Shown: positions 1-8,897 of the stretch, piece after piece
How the letters are laid out: the number at the start of each line of letters is the position of its first letter
Numbering within the stretch: position 1 is the first letter of the stretch
Assembly: GCA_963522175.1 (NCBI GenBank)
Contig: CAUQXC010000002.1
Coordinates: 124,001 to 188,000, forward strand
Direction: 5' to 3'
Source of the DNA: CAKAHY01 sp963522175
GTDB taxonomy: Bacteria > Bacillota > Clostridia > Lachnospirales > Lachnospiraceae
Length of the DNA: 64,000 nt
Program-made: the position numbers and the translations under genes
The notes under the pieces: model-generated
What the model was told of the DNA's origin: nothing
The model's database searches: none
What the model saw: the letters and a program-made list of their open reading frames with translations, nothing else

Positions 1-634
1 AATACAGCCTGTCATCCCCGTCTTCCTTATAGGTTTCAAAAGTACCTTCCACTTCGACCCTTGATTCATTTTTAGGATATTCGTCGGGATAAACATGAGA
101 GCCGTCTCCCCAGACAAATTCTATTCCCTGCGCACAGCAAGCCGCCGCATCCTCTATAATAACGTAATGATAATGCTTATTCGTAGGCTCATAGAATGTA
201 GAATAATATGTTCCCTGCATTTTGAAACTTTTTCCCACATAAGTCTCGGGATCCGTCATAAGCTGATAAACGCTGGCATAAACCATATCGCTGTCCATAA
301 CGGTGAGGTCATAATCCACCGAAGGATCTCCTGCGGGCGCCGTAGTTTCTTTGGTGGCGCTTATAGTCTGCGCACTGCTTTCCAAACTTTCAAGATCTTT
401 CGGATTTTGTGAGCTTTCCGAAGCTTCGGACACAGCTGTTTCACCTTCCTCTATGCTCATACCTTCCTTAACGGACTCGTTTTCCTTGCTTTCGGCTTTC
501 GACATCTGCTCTTCCATAACATTTGAAACCTTGTTGTTCTTATCGTCAAGCCTGTTTGCCGCATACTTTCCGCTTGCACAGGCGTTTAATAATAACAATA
601 AGGCTACTGATATTGTTAAATATGTTTTTTTCAT
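1..634 (-). CDS. Zinc-operon lipoprotein, 3' end cut by window edge
   Basis: The frame is open from an ATG at 632-634 to base 1, about 211 codons, with no stop inside the window. The N-terminus is a lipoprotein signal (MKK, a Leu-rich core, then LNAC with Cys19), so the product should be an exported membrane-anchored protein. Residues of about 25-85 are a Glu/Ser-rich linker. After that comes a compact domain with KMQGTYYSTFYE, IIEDAAACCAQGIEF and RVEVEGTFETY, a beta-rich pattern like an OB-fold, with two adjacent cysteines. It starts 9 bases after znuB, so it is the last visible gene of the zinc-import operon. The function is unknown. A role in binding or delivering metal is inferred from position only. 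Confidence 0.8.
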   Translation of the reverse strand, partial: MKKTYLTISVALLLLLNACASGKYAANRLDDKNNKVSNVMEEQMSKAESKENESVKEGMSIEEGETAVSEASESSQNPKDLESLESSAQTISATKETTAPAGDPSVDYDLTVMDSDMVYASVYQLMTDPETYVGKSFKMQGTYYSTFYEPTNKHYHYVIIEDAAACCAQGIEFVWGDGSHVYPDEYPKNESRVEVEGTFETYKEDGDDRLY

Positions 635-643
635 AAAAATCAC

Positions 644-1495
644 CTATATTTTCATAACGCTTCCTATTGCCAGACAAATGAAAAACACAATTATATTTAC
701 CGCTACTATGGTAGAACCCACGGGGGTTGAAAAAAGCATGGAAAGCAACATACCTCCCAAAGCACAGACTACGGAAAGAATGCTCGAGAAAATGACAACT
801 CCCTTAAAGCTTTGTATAACCCTCATGGCTGAAAGTGCCGGAAATATAACCAAAGCCGATATTAAAAGCGAACCTACCAAGTTCATTCCGAGAACTATTA
901 TAACCGCTATTATAACAGCTATCAAAAGATTATAAAACTCGGTATTAAGACCGCTCGCCTTGGCAAATGTTTCATCAAATGTCAACGAAAATATTCTATT
1001 ATAAAAAACAATATATATCAATACTATTGCAACAGATAATACCACACTTACCCAAACCTCTTCGAGTGTGAGAGTCAGTATGGATGTGGAGCCGAAGAGC
1101 GTGGAACATACATCTCCCGAAATATTTGCCGATGTAGGAAATTTATTCATAAGCAGATAGCCTATGGCAAGGGCACCCACACTCAGCATTCCTATCATGG
1201 CATCTCCCTTTATTTTCGCATTTGTTCCCGTCTTTAAAAGCAGTATCGCCACTATTATAGTTACGGGCATTATAAAGATATTCTTATCCGCCAAATCCAT
1301 AATGGTAGCGATCGCCATCGCCCCGAAAGCCACATGGCTCAATCCGTCGCCTATGAAAGAATACCTTTTTAAAACCAAGGTCACTCCCAGTAATGACGAA
1401 CACAGAGCAATAAGTACCCCGACTATAAGTGCATATCTCACGAAAGGAAAATGAAAGTATTTAATCATTCTCTGCATATTATCAAGTTCATTCAT
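644..1495 (-). CDS. znuB: Zinc/manganese ABC transporter permease (ZnuB-like)
   Basis: This 283-residue membrane protein has the ABC-3 permease pattern: about eight hydrophobic segments and the early motif FIGDGLSHVAFGA, typical of ZnuB/MntB/AdcB proteins. It forms the membrane channel for a metal released by the neighbouring solute-binding protein, driven by ZnuC. The ATG overlaps the end of znuC by eight bases, consistent with translational coupling. Zinc rather than manganese is inferred from the His-rich binding protein and the Zur-like regulator in the same operon. Confidence 0.92.
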   Translation of the reverse strand: MNELDNMQRMIKYFHFPFVRYALIVGVLIALCSSLLGVTLVLKRYSFIGDGLSHVAFGAMAIATIMDLADKNIFIMPVTIIVAILLLKTGTNAKIKGDAMIGMLSVGALAIGYLLMNKFPTSANISGDVCSTLFGSTSILTLTLEEVWVSVVLSVAIVLIYIVFYNRIFSLTFDETFAKASGLNTEFYNLLIAVIIAVIIVLGMNLVGSLLISALVIFPALSAMRVIQSFKGVVIFSSILSVVCALGGMLLSMLFSTPVGSTIVAVNIIVFFICLAIGSVMKI

Positions 1496-2195
1496 TTTCT
1501 TCCTCCATTCCGGAAATGTATTTCCAAGCCGGACTTTTCATATATTCGCTCGTATCTCCGAAAAATAACTGCTTTTTCCCCAAGTGCAAAATCTTATTGG
1601 AGTATTTGACGGAAGACGTCATATCATGGCTCACCATTATTATAGTTACGCCGGCTTTATTAAGCTTTTCCACAAGGGCGTAAAAATCCGCTGTAGCCCT
1701 CGGGTCAAGTCCCGTCACCGGTTCATCAAGCAAAAGTACCTCACTTGTCGCACATAAAGCTCTTGCAAGTAAAACTCTTTGTTGCTGCCCTCCGGAAAGC
1801 TTTCTGTAGCTTTTGTTTTTAAGTTCGAGAATATTCATTCTTTTCATATTTTCGATAGCCAAAGCCTTGCTTTCCTTGGTATAGAAAATACCTTTATTAT
1901 GTGCTAAAGTCCCTGACAAAACTATCTCATACACCGTAGCCGGAAAATCCCTCTGAATACCGGTTTGTTGCGGAAGATAACCTATATCCTTCGCATTAAG
2001 CCCGTTTAAGAAGCTTATACTGCCCGATACCGGCTTTAATAAGCCGAGTAGGGTTTTAACCAAAGTTGATTTTCCTGCTCCGTTTTCCCCTATTATACAT
2101 ATATAGTCGCCTTTTTTAAGCTCAAAATCTATCCCCGAACTGACCTTTGTCTGTTCATAGCCTATATCTAATGTGCAAGCCTTGATGTAAATCAT
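1488..2195 (-). CDS. znuC: Zinc/manganese ABC transporter ATPase (ZnuC-like)
   Basis: A 235-residue single ABC ATPase. Visible motifs are Walker A GENGAGKST, Q-loop YLPQQTGIQRDFP, signature LSGGQQQRVLLARAL, Walker B VLLLDEP and the switch His in MVSHDM. The QQTGIQRDFP region matches metal-type (ZnuC/MntB/AdcC) ATPases rather than iron-siderophore ones. It starts one base after znuA and overlaps znuB. It powers metal uptake at the cytoplasmic face of the membrane. Confidence 0.93.
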   Translation of the reverse strand: MIYIKACTLDIGYEQTKVSSGIDFELKKGDYICIIGENGAGKSTLVKTLLGLLKPVSGSISFLNGLNAKDIGYLPQQTGIQRDFPATVYEIVLSGTLAHNKGIFYTKESKALAIENMKRMNILELKNKSYRKLSGGQQQRVLLARALCATSEVLLLDEPVTGLDPRATADFYALVEKLNKAGVTIIMVSHDMTSSVKYSNKILHLGKKQLFFGDTSEYMKSPAWKYISGMEEENE

Positions 2196-2196
2196 A

Positions 2197-3342
2197 TTAT
2201 TTAAGCACTTCCTTTAATACTTTCAAGTTATCTTCCATTATTGACAAATAAGTTACTCCCGCTTCTACATCTTTTGCGGTGGTTGACTGCATGGAATTTA
2301 AAACCGCTATTTTTTCGCTTTTTTCCTTTGTATTGTCAATTATTGTTTTCGCTATTTTTCCGTCCGAATTTTCTATAGTAAGCACATTTGAAAGCTTTAA
2401 CTCATCCACCTTGTTTGCAAGGAAAATAACTGTGTCAAAGCTTGCCTCGGTTTCGGCGCTGCAGCCTATGAAAGCCGCATAATACTTAAGTCCGTAGTCA
2501 TCAACAAGGTATCTGAACGGGAATCTGTCACCGAACAGAACAGTTTTATTTGCAGCATTATTGACGGTTTCTTCATACTGCTTATCAAGTTCGTTAAGCT
2601 TCTTTATGTAAGCTTCTGCATTTGCCTTATATGTAGACGCATTTGCATGATCTATGTCTGCAAGGGCATGGCTTATAGTTTCAACATATAAAGAAGCGTT
2701 CTTAAGCGAGAGCCACACATGCTCGTCGATTTCTTCTTCGTCCGCATGCGCATGGTCATGGTCATGATCCGCTTCATTAGCGTTCTCATGGTCTTTCTCA
2801 TGCTCATGGTCTTTTTCATGGTCGTGGTCTTTTTCATGGTCATGATCCTTTTCGTGGTCATGGTCATGCTCTTCTTCCTGCATACCTTCAACCACTTCCT
2901 CCACTTTTGCACCTTCGCCCAAAACCTCTACAAGGTTTATAACCTGCATATTTTGATTTTTAGCGCTTTCCAAAGCATCATCAACCCAAGAATCGCTTTC
3001 TCCGCCTACATAAATAAACAGATCACACTCGGATATTTTTGCCATATCATCGGCTGTAGGTTGATAACTGTGCAAATCGGTACCCTTATCAAGTAAAAGA
3101 GTAAGGTCGTAATCGCTCATTTTATCGCCTATAACCTCCCTTGTCCAGTCATAAGACGGGAAAATGGTGGAAACCACTTTTATCTTTTTTCCGGCTTCTT
3201 TTTTACTTTCCTCACTAACGCTTTCAACCTGTGAGCTTTCCTTACTCGTTTCGTCTACCGCCTTTTTTGTACTGCATGCCGCAAGTGCACTAACTCCTAA
3301 AGTTGCCGCAACGCAGCAGGCCAAAATCTTCTTAAATCTCAT
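2197..3342 (-). CDS. znuA: Zinc-binding lipoprotein of ABC importer (ZnuA-like), His-rich loop
   Basis: This 381-residue member of the cluster A-I metal-binding lipoproteins has lipobox LAAC near residue 22. It captures metal outside the membrane and hands it to ZnuBC. Family landmarks are STIFPSYDWTREV, DLHSYQPTADDMAKI, IDEHVWLSLKNA and the late FGDRFPFRYLVDDYGL. Between about residues 160 and 205 lies a long His/Asp/Glu loop of repeated HDHEKD units, much longer than in many relatives. Such loops are known to concentrate zinc. The corresponding DNA (about 2745-2880) is repetitive and may vary in length between strains. There are 53 bases to the upstream regulator and no clear terminator in that gap. 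Confidence 0.94.
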   Translation of the reverse strand: MRFKKILACCVAATLGVSALAACSTKKAVDETSKESSQVESVSEESKKEAGKKIKVVSTIFPSYDWTREVIGDKMSDYDLTLLLDKGTDLHSYQPTADDMAKISECDLFIYVGGESDSWVDDALESAKNQNMQVINLVEVLGEGAKVEEVVEGMQEEEHDHDHEKDHDHEKDHDHEKDHEHEKDHENANEADHDHDHAHADEEEIDEHVWLSLKNASLYVETISHALADIDHANASTYKANAEAYIKKLNELDKQYEETVNNAANKTVLFGDRFPFRYLVDDYGLKYYAAFIGCSAETEASFDTVIFLANKVDELKLSNVLTIENSDGKIAKTIIDNTKEKSEKIAVLNSMQSTTAKDVEAGVTYLSIMEDNLKVLKEVLK

Positions 3343-3395
3343 AATCCCTCCTGATTGATTATTATTTATATTTATCTAATTCAGCATTAGAAAAG

Positions 3396-3815
3396 CTATT
3401 TATTTGCTTCCAAAACCAGACACTTGCTGCAAAAACCCTGTAATACCGAATTCTCGCAGTCAAGCATAAAACCGCATTTATTGCTCAAATACGTATTGAA
3501 TACATTCATAAAATCATCATCTATATGGACGATTTTTCCGCAACCGTTGCACTGAATATGCAGGTGCTCATGGCAGTTTGCTCCCGGTTCATGATACTGA
3601 TACACGCAAAAGTCCTCTTTATTGTTTTTAAACTTAAGCAAGGCTCCGTTTTCCATCAATTTATCCAGGTTTCTGTATATTGTTGTAAGATTTATATTTA
3701 TATTTTTGTCCGTAAGATAAGCATTTATGTCCGCCACACTGAAACGTCTTTGTTTATTATTTTTTATAAACTCCAAAATATAATCCTTTGACTTTGTTTT
3801 ATACTCCTTTTGCAT
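3396..3815 (-). CDS. zur: Fur-family metal regulator, Zur-like
   Basis: A Fur-family repressor of 139 residues when started at the ATG at 3815, which has GAGAGG about seven bases upstream. A GTG 15 bases earlier is also in frame. It has the winged-helix part (FSVADINAYLTDKNININLTTIYRNLDKL) followed by a dimerisation part with HEHLHIQCNGCG and CSKC, the two CxxC pairs of the structural zinc site. The short spacing of the CHEHLH motif fits Zur/PerR-type proteins. It sits directly between the Opp-type importer and znuA, so it probably senses zinc and controls this operon. Metal specificity cannot be proved from sequence. Confidence 0.88.
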   Translation of the reverse strand: MQKEYKTKSKDYILEFIKNNKQRRFSVADINAYLTDKNININLTTIYRNLDKLMENGALLKFKNNKEDFCVYQYHEPGANCHEHLHIQCNGCGKIVHIDDDFMNVFNTYLSNKCGFMLDCENSVLQGFCSKCLVLEANK

Positions 3816-3826
3816 ACGTACACCTC

Positions 3827-5386
3827 TCACCTTCTTATATACGATAACAGCTTTTTTGTATATTCATTGTCGGGGTTTGAAATAATCTCACCCGCATCTT
3901 TTTCTTCTACAATATCTCCCTTATCCATAACCGCTATGCGGTCACATATCTCACTTACAAGAGCAATATCATGAGACACGAAAATAATACTTATTTTATA
4001 CTTTTCTCTCAGAGCGAGCAATATTCTGATTATATGCCTTTGAGAGCTTACATCCAGAGCGGAAGTCGCCTCATCGCACAAAAGTATGTCGGGTCTTGTC
4101 AAAACCGCTCTTAAAACAGCCATTCTCTGACACTGACCTCCGCTTAAGCTTCTCGGATATCTTTTCAAAAGCTCATGGCTCAAATCCATATCATTTAAAA
4201 GCTCTTTAAGCCTGTCATTAATTTCTCTTTTTTTATCCTCAGACCTCATATCATAAAAATGATGTATTGTTTCGTTCAATGAAGCTTCTATTGTAAGATG
4301 AGGATCAAAGCTTGAAACGGGATCCTGAAAAACAAGCTGTAAATATTTAGCCGCTTCCCTTGCATCATGCTTTTCAAGATTTTTCCCTTTGATTATTATT
4401 TTTCCCTTATCCGGATTTTCAAGTCTTGAAATCTGCTTCAAAAGGCTGGACTTTCCGCAACCGCTCTCTCCGACAATACCGAGAATTTCGGCTTTCTTAA
4501 GCTCCAGACTTATATCCTTAATCGCCTCAACAGAAATATTCCTTTTTTTAAAGCCCTTTGATAAGCCCGAAACACTCAAAACAGTTTCATTTTCTATATA
4601 CTCATACTTTCGCTTCTTACTGAGTCTCGGTGTATCCGCAAGCAGTCTTTTTGTATATTCATGCTTGGGATTTTTTAGTATATCTTTTGCCCGTCCCTGT
4701 TCAACTATTCTTCCCTTATGCATAACGGCAAGAATATCCGCAATTTTGAACGCCGTGTCTATGTTATGAGTTATGAAAAGTATACTCATACCCGTTTCAT
4801 TCTTGAGCTTTAAAAGCTCTTCCAAAACCCTTGCTCCGCTTTTCAAATCAAGAGCAGACGTAGCTTCATCACAAAGTAAAAGCTTGGGCTTTAAAAGTGT
4901 TGCAACGGCAATGGCAATTCTTTGATTCATTCCTCCGCTCATCTCGTAGGGACAGGAATCAAGTATTCGCTCCGTATCCTTTAAGGCAAGCTTTTCAAGG
5001 CTTTCCCTGACTTTAAGCTCGTCATATTTAAGTCCGTGGCTTGAAAAAGCTTCTTTTATCTGTTTTCTGTAGCTTCTTATAGGATTGAATGATGAAGCGG
5101 GATTTTGAGGAACTACACCTATTTCCTTCCCCAAAATTTTTCTCAGTTCATTTTTATCAAGCTTTAATACCGACCTTCCCTCAAGAAGAACTTCACCTCC
5201 GAGAATCCTCATTCCCGGAGCCTTTGCACCCAAAATTGCTCTTATCAGGCTGGTTTTTCCGCTTCCGCTCTCCCCTACTATACACAGCACCTTACCCTTT
5301 TCATGCTCCAGATTTATAGCTTCATTGACTGTTTCATCATCTTCATAGCATAAGGAAAGATTTTTTATGCTTAATATACTTGCCAT
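3827..5386 (-). CDS. Fused double ATPase of Opp/Nik-type ABC importer
   Basis: A 519-residue protein holding two complete ABC ATPase domains. The first has GESGSGKTS, MSGGMNQRIAIA and LLCDEATSALD. The second, from about residue 268, has GESGCGKSS, LSGGQCQRMAV and LLCDEATSALD. Both correspond to the DppD/DppF or NikD/NikE halves, normally two genes. Each half ends with the oligopeptide-type tail (NPKHEYTKRLL, NPDNEYTKKLL) that often precedes the C-terminal Fe-S or peptide-specific region. The gene joins the permease upstream without a gap and stops 11 bases before the regulator. Substrate could be peptides, nickel or a metal-chelator complex. The zinc context favours the last, as inference. 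Confidence 0.9.
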   Translation of the reverse strand: MASILSIKNLSLCYEDDETVNEAINLEHEKGKVLCIVGESGSGKTSLIRAILGAKAPGMRILGGEVLLEGRSVLKLDKNELRKILGKEIGVVPQNPASSFNPIRSYRKQIKEAFSSHGLKYDELKVRESLEKLALKDTERILDSCPYEMSGGMNQRIAIAVATLLKPKLLLCDEATSALDLKSGARVLEELLKLKNETGMSILFITHNIDTAFKIADILAVMHKGRIVEQGRAKDILKNPKHEYTKRLLADTPRLSKKRKYEYIENETVLSVSGLSKGFKKRNISVEAIKDISLELKKAEILGIVGESGCGKSSLLKQISRLENPDKGKIIIKGKNLEKHDAREAAKYLQLVFQDPVSSFDPHLTIEASLNETIHHFYDMRSEDKKREINDRLKELLNDMDLSHELLKRYPRSLSGGQCQRMAVLRAVLTRPDILLCDEATSALDVSSQRHIIRILLALREKYKISIIFVSHDIALVSEICDRIAVMDKGDIVEEKDAGEIISNPDNEYTKKLLSYIRR

Positions 5387-6196
5387 CTATATCCTGTACT
5401 CCATATAATCCCTGAATGCATCTCCAAGATAGTTAAATATCATTATAGTCAGCAATATAGCAAAAGCCGGAGCAAGCACGCTCATGGGAGAAAGCTGCAT
5501 GTGTGCCTTCGCCTCGCTTATCATTGAGCCCCACTCCGCTGTAGGCGGGCTTATTCCGAGTCCCAAAAACGAGAGTCCTGCTATGGACATAAGTGTGGTA
5601 CCTATCTGCGTTACCGCACTTATCAGTAGAGGTGCCAAAATATTCGGTAAAATATGATGTCTCATAATACAATAATCCGAACAACGGTTTAACTTTGCTA
5701 TGCTTATAAAGGCTTCGTTTTTTATACTTAGGGTATAGCTTCTTGCCAGTCTTGCATATAAAGTCCAGCTCGTCAGTCCCGTCGCAATCATAGCATTTAC
5801 AAGACTTCCGCCCAAAATACCGGCTATTGCTATTGCGAAAACCATCTGCGGAAAAGCCAACATTATGTCAACAATCCTCATTACAATATTATCGACGAGC
5901 CCCTCATAATATCCCGAAACAAGACCCAAAAAACTGCCTATAACAAAGGATACCGTAACCAAAAACAAGCCCGAAAATATAGATATTCTGCCGCCGTATA
6001 AGGTTCTGCTTAAAATACATCTGCCGAGGCTGTCCGTTCCCAAGGGATAGATACCGCCGGGCGGTTTTCTTATCATGCTTGAATTTGTGACATAGGGGTC
6101 ATTAGGTGCCAAAACGGGAGCAAGCAAAGCAATAAGAACAAGACAGAGGCTCAGTATCAAAAAAATTATAACTCTAAGTTTAAGCTTCTTCTTCAA
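5387..6196 (-). CDS. Opp/Nik-type ABC transporter permease (DppC/NikC-like)
   Basis: A 269-residue permease with one N-terminal membrane helix, then the short linker motif APNDPYVTNSSMIRKPPGGIYPLGTDSLGRCILSR split over two stretches, typical of DppC/OppC/NikC. The EAA loop region is SAVTQIGTTLMSIAGLSFLGLGISPP. It forms a heterodimer with the next permease upstream (6207-7136) and is driven by the fused ATPase, which begins immediately after its stop codon. Confidence 0.9.
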   Translation of the reverse strand: MKKKLKLRVIIFLILSLCLVLIALLAPVLAPNDPYVTNSSMIRKPPGGIYPLGTDSLGRCILSRTLYGGRISIFSGLFLVTVSFVIGSFLGLVSGYYEGLVDNIVMRIVDIMLAFPQMVFAIAIAGILGGSLVNAMIATGLTSWTLYARLARSYTLSIKNEAFISIAKLNRCSDYCIMRHHILPNILAPLLISAVTQIGTTLMSIAGLSFLGLGISPPTAEWGSMISEAKAHMQLSPMSVLAPAFAILLTIMIFNYLGDAFRDYMEYRI

Positions 6197-6206
6197 ATCT
6201 TTACTC

Positions 6207-7136
6207 CTATTTAAGCTCTATTCTCGGGTCAAGCAGGTGGTAGGAAATATCGGTAAGCAGGTTTATAAGTACATAAGCCAGACTTATAAGAAGCACAAAG
6301 CCCTGAACTACCGGATAGTCTCTGTTTGTTATAGCCGACATTACAACGGTTCCGAGTCCCTGCCAATTAAAAATAGTTTCGGTCACGACACTCCCTCCTA
6401 TCAAGGTTCCGAAGGAAAGTCCCACTATCGTTAGTATTGCTCCCATACAGTTATGCAACACGTTTGCAAATAAAATATTTGAGCTTTTAAGTCCCCTTTG
6501 TCTAAGTCCTACAATATAGCTTTTATCAAGCTCCGACAGTACCTCCGCCCTTATCTGCCTTATAAATCTGCCGGATATGGGAAGAGCTAAGGACAAGGTC
6601 GGCAGAGTAAGCCCTATAATACTTTTTTTTGCGATAACCGGGAAAATTTTAAGCTTTATTGAAAAAAAGTATATAAGGAGTATGGATATAAGGAAATTCG
6701 GCATGGCATTACTTATAAAGCTGAAAAGTTTAATCACATGGTCCGAAAATTTATTTTCCGATACGGCGCAAATAAATCCCAAGGGCAGGGAAATAATCAG
6801 TGCAAGCGTAAGGCTTGAGGATGCCAATATCAGGGTATATGTCGAGGCTTTTAAAAGCTTTACGAGAACCGGCTTCGAATCTACAAAGGATAAGCCCAAA
6901 TCTCCTCTTAAAACCGCAAAAAGCCACGAAAAATATTGTTCAAAAAAGGATCTGTTTAACCCCATGCCTACTCTTAAATCCTCAATTACCGCCTTGTCTA
7001 CCGCTATACCCTGCGAAGCGAGCAGCTTGCTTGCCGCATCTCCCGGTGCCGCATACATACAGAAAAACACAATAAAGCTTAAGCCGAAAACCACAGGAAT
7101 CAAACCTATAAGTCTCTTCCCTATATAATTTTTCAT
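6207..7136 (-). CDS. Opp/Nik-type ABC transporter permease (DppB/NikB-like)
   Basis: A 309-residue six-helix permease of the DppB/OppB/NikB type: N-terminal YIGKRLIGLIPVVFGLSFIVF, the GDLGLSFVDSKPV periplasmic-entry motif and the EAA loop RQIRAEVLSELDKSYI. It lies three bases after the binding-protein gene and ten before the partner permease, so it is part of one transcript. It moves substrate through the membrane together with the 5387-6196 product. Confidence 0.9.
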   Translation of the reverse strand: MKNYIGKRLIGLIPVVFGLSFIVFFCMYAAPGDAASKLLASQGIAVDKAVIEDLRVGMGLNRSFFEQYFSWLFAVLRGDLGLSFVDSKPVLVKLLKASTYTLILASSSLTLALIISLPLGFICAVSENKFSDHVIKLFSFISNAMPNFLISILLIYFFSIKLKIFPVIAKKSIIGLTLPTLSLALPISGRFIRQIRAEVLSELDKSYIVGLRQRGLKSSNILFANVLHNCMGAILTIVGLSFGTLIGGSVVTETIFNWQGLGTVVMSAITNRDYPVVQGFVLLISLAYVLINLLTDISYHLLDPRIELK

Positions 7137-7139
7137 AAA

Positions 7140-8723
7140 CTACTCTATATCGGTATCCGCATTAAGACCGTAAAAATCGAAAGGAAGATTTTCCGAGTAA
7201 TTGCTTAAGCCCTTATTTAATACCGTTACTTTATTGAAAATACTTAAATAATTGAAAGCATTATCATCTATAGCCAACTGCACTATTTCATTTGCCAGCT
7301 CGGCTCTCTCTTCTTTTTTTGTGCTCAGCTTTAATTTTTCAATCAACTCCGCAGCCTTATCCGAATCAAAGCCGCCCACATCAAAATATGCTCCTTCTCT
7401 CAAGGTTGCATCTATGAAGTAATACGGATCTCCCACCTTATCTGATATCATACTGTATAAAGCAATGTCAAAGTCTCCGCTTGCTATGTATGTTGAATCC
7501 GGATCTTCATAAGCCTTGAGTGTAGAATCTATTCCCGCTTTTTGAAGCTGCTCATGTATAAGAGTTGCCGTCGTGTCGAGTCCTCTTGCATTATAGTATG
7601 CGATGTTTACATTGACGGTTTTACCGTCTTTTTCATATATTCCCGCATCGTTTTTGGTATATCCCGCATTCTCCAATGCTTTCTTTGAATTCTCAAGATT
7701 ATACTCTATATCATTTGCTTTACCGTAAGCTACATTCTCCGAGAAAGGAGATTTTGCAACACTTACATTTGCTCCCAAAAATTCTTTTATCGAATTTTTA
7801 TCTATAGCACTGTTAATGGCAAATCTCAGATCCTTATCAAGAGTTTTTTCGTTAAGGATTGCAAAATTGAGTCTTGTCGATACGGCATAGCTCAATTTGT
7901 AGCTTTCTTCATCTCCCGAAAAGATCTCTATTGCCGTGGCCGAAGGTGATATATATCCGTCTATTTCTCCGTTTTGCATAGCTAAAAGCTTTGCATCATC
8001 GTCCTTTAAGTAAATGAAATCCGCTCCGTCAAGTACGACATCTTTTTCCCAATAGTTTGTATTTTTTTCTACACTTACATCTCCGTTAGGTATAAACTCC
8101 TTGATAACGAAAGGACCTGTACCTACAGGTGCATTATCCAAGTCCACGCCTTCTTCAAGATCAAGCATTCCGAGCTCGGGACTCGCAAGGTCGTTTACAA
8201 GTGTAGGATAAACCTCTTTTGTGTCAATGCTGAATTTGAGCTCGTCCAAAACTTTAAACTCGAAGTCCTTCATATAAGCATATCTCTTGTTTACCTCTGC
8301 CGCTCTTTCAAGGTTTTTTACCGCCATTTCGGCAGTAAGCTTTTTGCCGTTCGAAAATTCCACCTTATCTTTTAAGGTGATTTCCGTAACACTTCCTTCT
8401 GTTTTATAGCTGTCCGCCAGTAAGGTTTTAAGCTCCATATTTTCATTTATACTGAATAAAGCCTGACTTACTCCGTACATATTCGTATACCAGCCGTAAT
8501 ACTCCTTATGAGTATCGAGAGACGGATATGCAAAGCTTACGGCTATTTTAATCTTCTTCTCCTTAGCCTCCTTACTTTCGCTGCTCTCATTTACCGCTTC
8601 GCTTACTTTTTCACTTGCGTTTTCGCTTGTCTTATTCGTACCGCTCGCCGCGCAGGCACTTAAGCCTACAAACAAAGCTGTACACAAAGCAAGCTGCATG
8701 ATTTTTTTCATGATTTTTTTCAT
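7140..8723 (-). CDS. Extracellular solute-binding lipoprotein, family 5 (Opp/Nik type)
   Basis: A 527-residue family 5 solute-binding protein with a lipoprotein signal (LSACAA near residue 25). Typical segments are TLKDKVEFSNGKKLTAEM, APVGTGPFVI, NYWEKDVVLDG and LNFAILNEKTLDKDLRFAINSAIDK. It should capture the importer's ligand on the outer face of the membrane. It is the first gene of the operon behind a sigma-A promoter flanked by two inverted repeats. The GGAGG site is about 15 bases from the first ATG, longer than usual. A second in-frame ATG lies four codons later. Ligand choices are peptide, nickel or a metal-metallophore complex. Clustering with a Zur-like regulator and ZnuABC supports metal, as inference. 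Confidence 0.88.
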   Translation of the reverse strand: MKKIMKKIMQLALCTALFVGLSACAASGTNKTSENASEKVSEAVNESSESKEAKEKKIKIAVSFAYPSLDTHKEYYGWYTNMYGVSQALFSINENMELKTLLADSYKTEGSVTEITLKDKVEFSNGKKLTAEMAVKNLERAAEVNKRYAYMKDFEFKVLDELKFSIDTKEVYPTLVNDLASPELGMLDLEEGVDLDNAPVGTGPFVIKEFIPNGDVSVEKNTNYWEKDVVLDGADFIYLKDDDAKLLAMQNGEIDGYISPSATAIEIFSGDEESYKLSYAVSTRLNFAILNEKTLDKDLRFAINSAIDKNSIKEFLGANVSVAKSPFSENVAYGKANDIEYNLENSKKALENAGYTKNDAGIYEKDGKTVNVNIAYYNARGLDTTATLIHEQLQKAGIDSTLKAYEDPDSTYIASGDFDIALYSMISDKVGDPYYFIDATLREGAYFDVGGFDSDKAAELIEKLKLSTKKEERAELANEIVQLAIDDNAFNYLSIFNKVTVLNKGLSNYSENLPFDFYGLNADTDIE

Positions 8724-8747
8724 TACTTTTCTAATACTCCTCCTTGT

Positions 8748-8819
8748 ATTTGCAAATTCATTGCAATTTTATATCTCATAAAAGGCTTTGTCAAGGAAAT
8801 TTGCAAATATTTTGCAAAT
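8748..8819 (-). promoter_or_regulatory. Promoter with two flanking inverted-repeat operators (metal operon)
   Basis: On the minus strand TTGACA (8789-8794) and TAAAAT (8766-8771) are separated by 17 bases. Just upstream of the -35 is a perfect inverted repeat ATTTGCAAA-N3-TTTGCAAAT (8799-8819). A second copy with the same geometry and 7 of 9 bases matching in its second arm (8748-8768) overlaps the -10. Two like sites bracketing a core promoter suggest repressor binding, and the Fur-family gene in the operon is the obvious candidate. The sequence is not the B. subtilis Zur or Fur box as I know them. Confidence 0.75.
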
Positions 8820-8830
8820 GTTAAATAAAA

Positions 8831-8873
8831 AAGGTCTGCATCTAAAAAAATAAGCTTCTTTAATGCAAACCTT
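8831..8873 (-). terminator. Rho-independent terminator after LEA-like gene
   Basis: On the minus strand AAGGTTTGCAT pairs with ATGCAGACCTT (one G-T pair) around a loop of about 21 bases, followed by TTTTTTATTT. It lies 25 bases after the stop of the gene at 8898-9500 and just upstream of the metal operon promoter. Confidence 0.8.
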
Positions 8874-8897
8874 AAATATTAACTTCGTTGAAAATTA

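Noticed and set aside
2673..3096. Met-rich open frames over the His-rich part of znuA
   Set aside because: They are by-products of the repeated CAT/GAC codons.
3343..3395. Zur box directly upstream of znuA
   Set aside because: AT-rich but without a convincing inverted repeat like those at 8748-8819.
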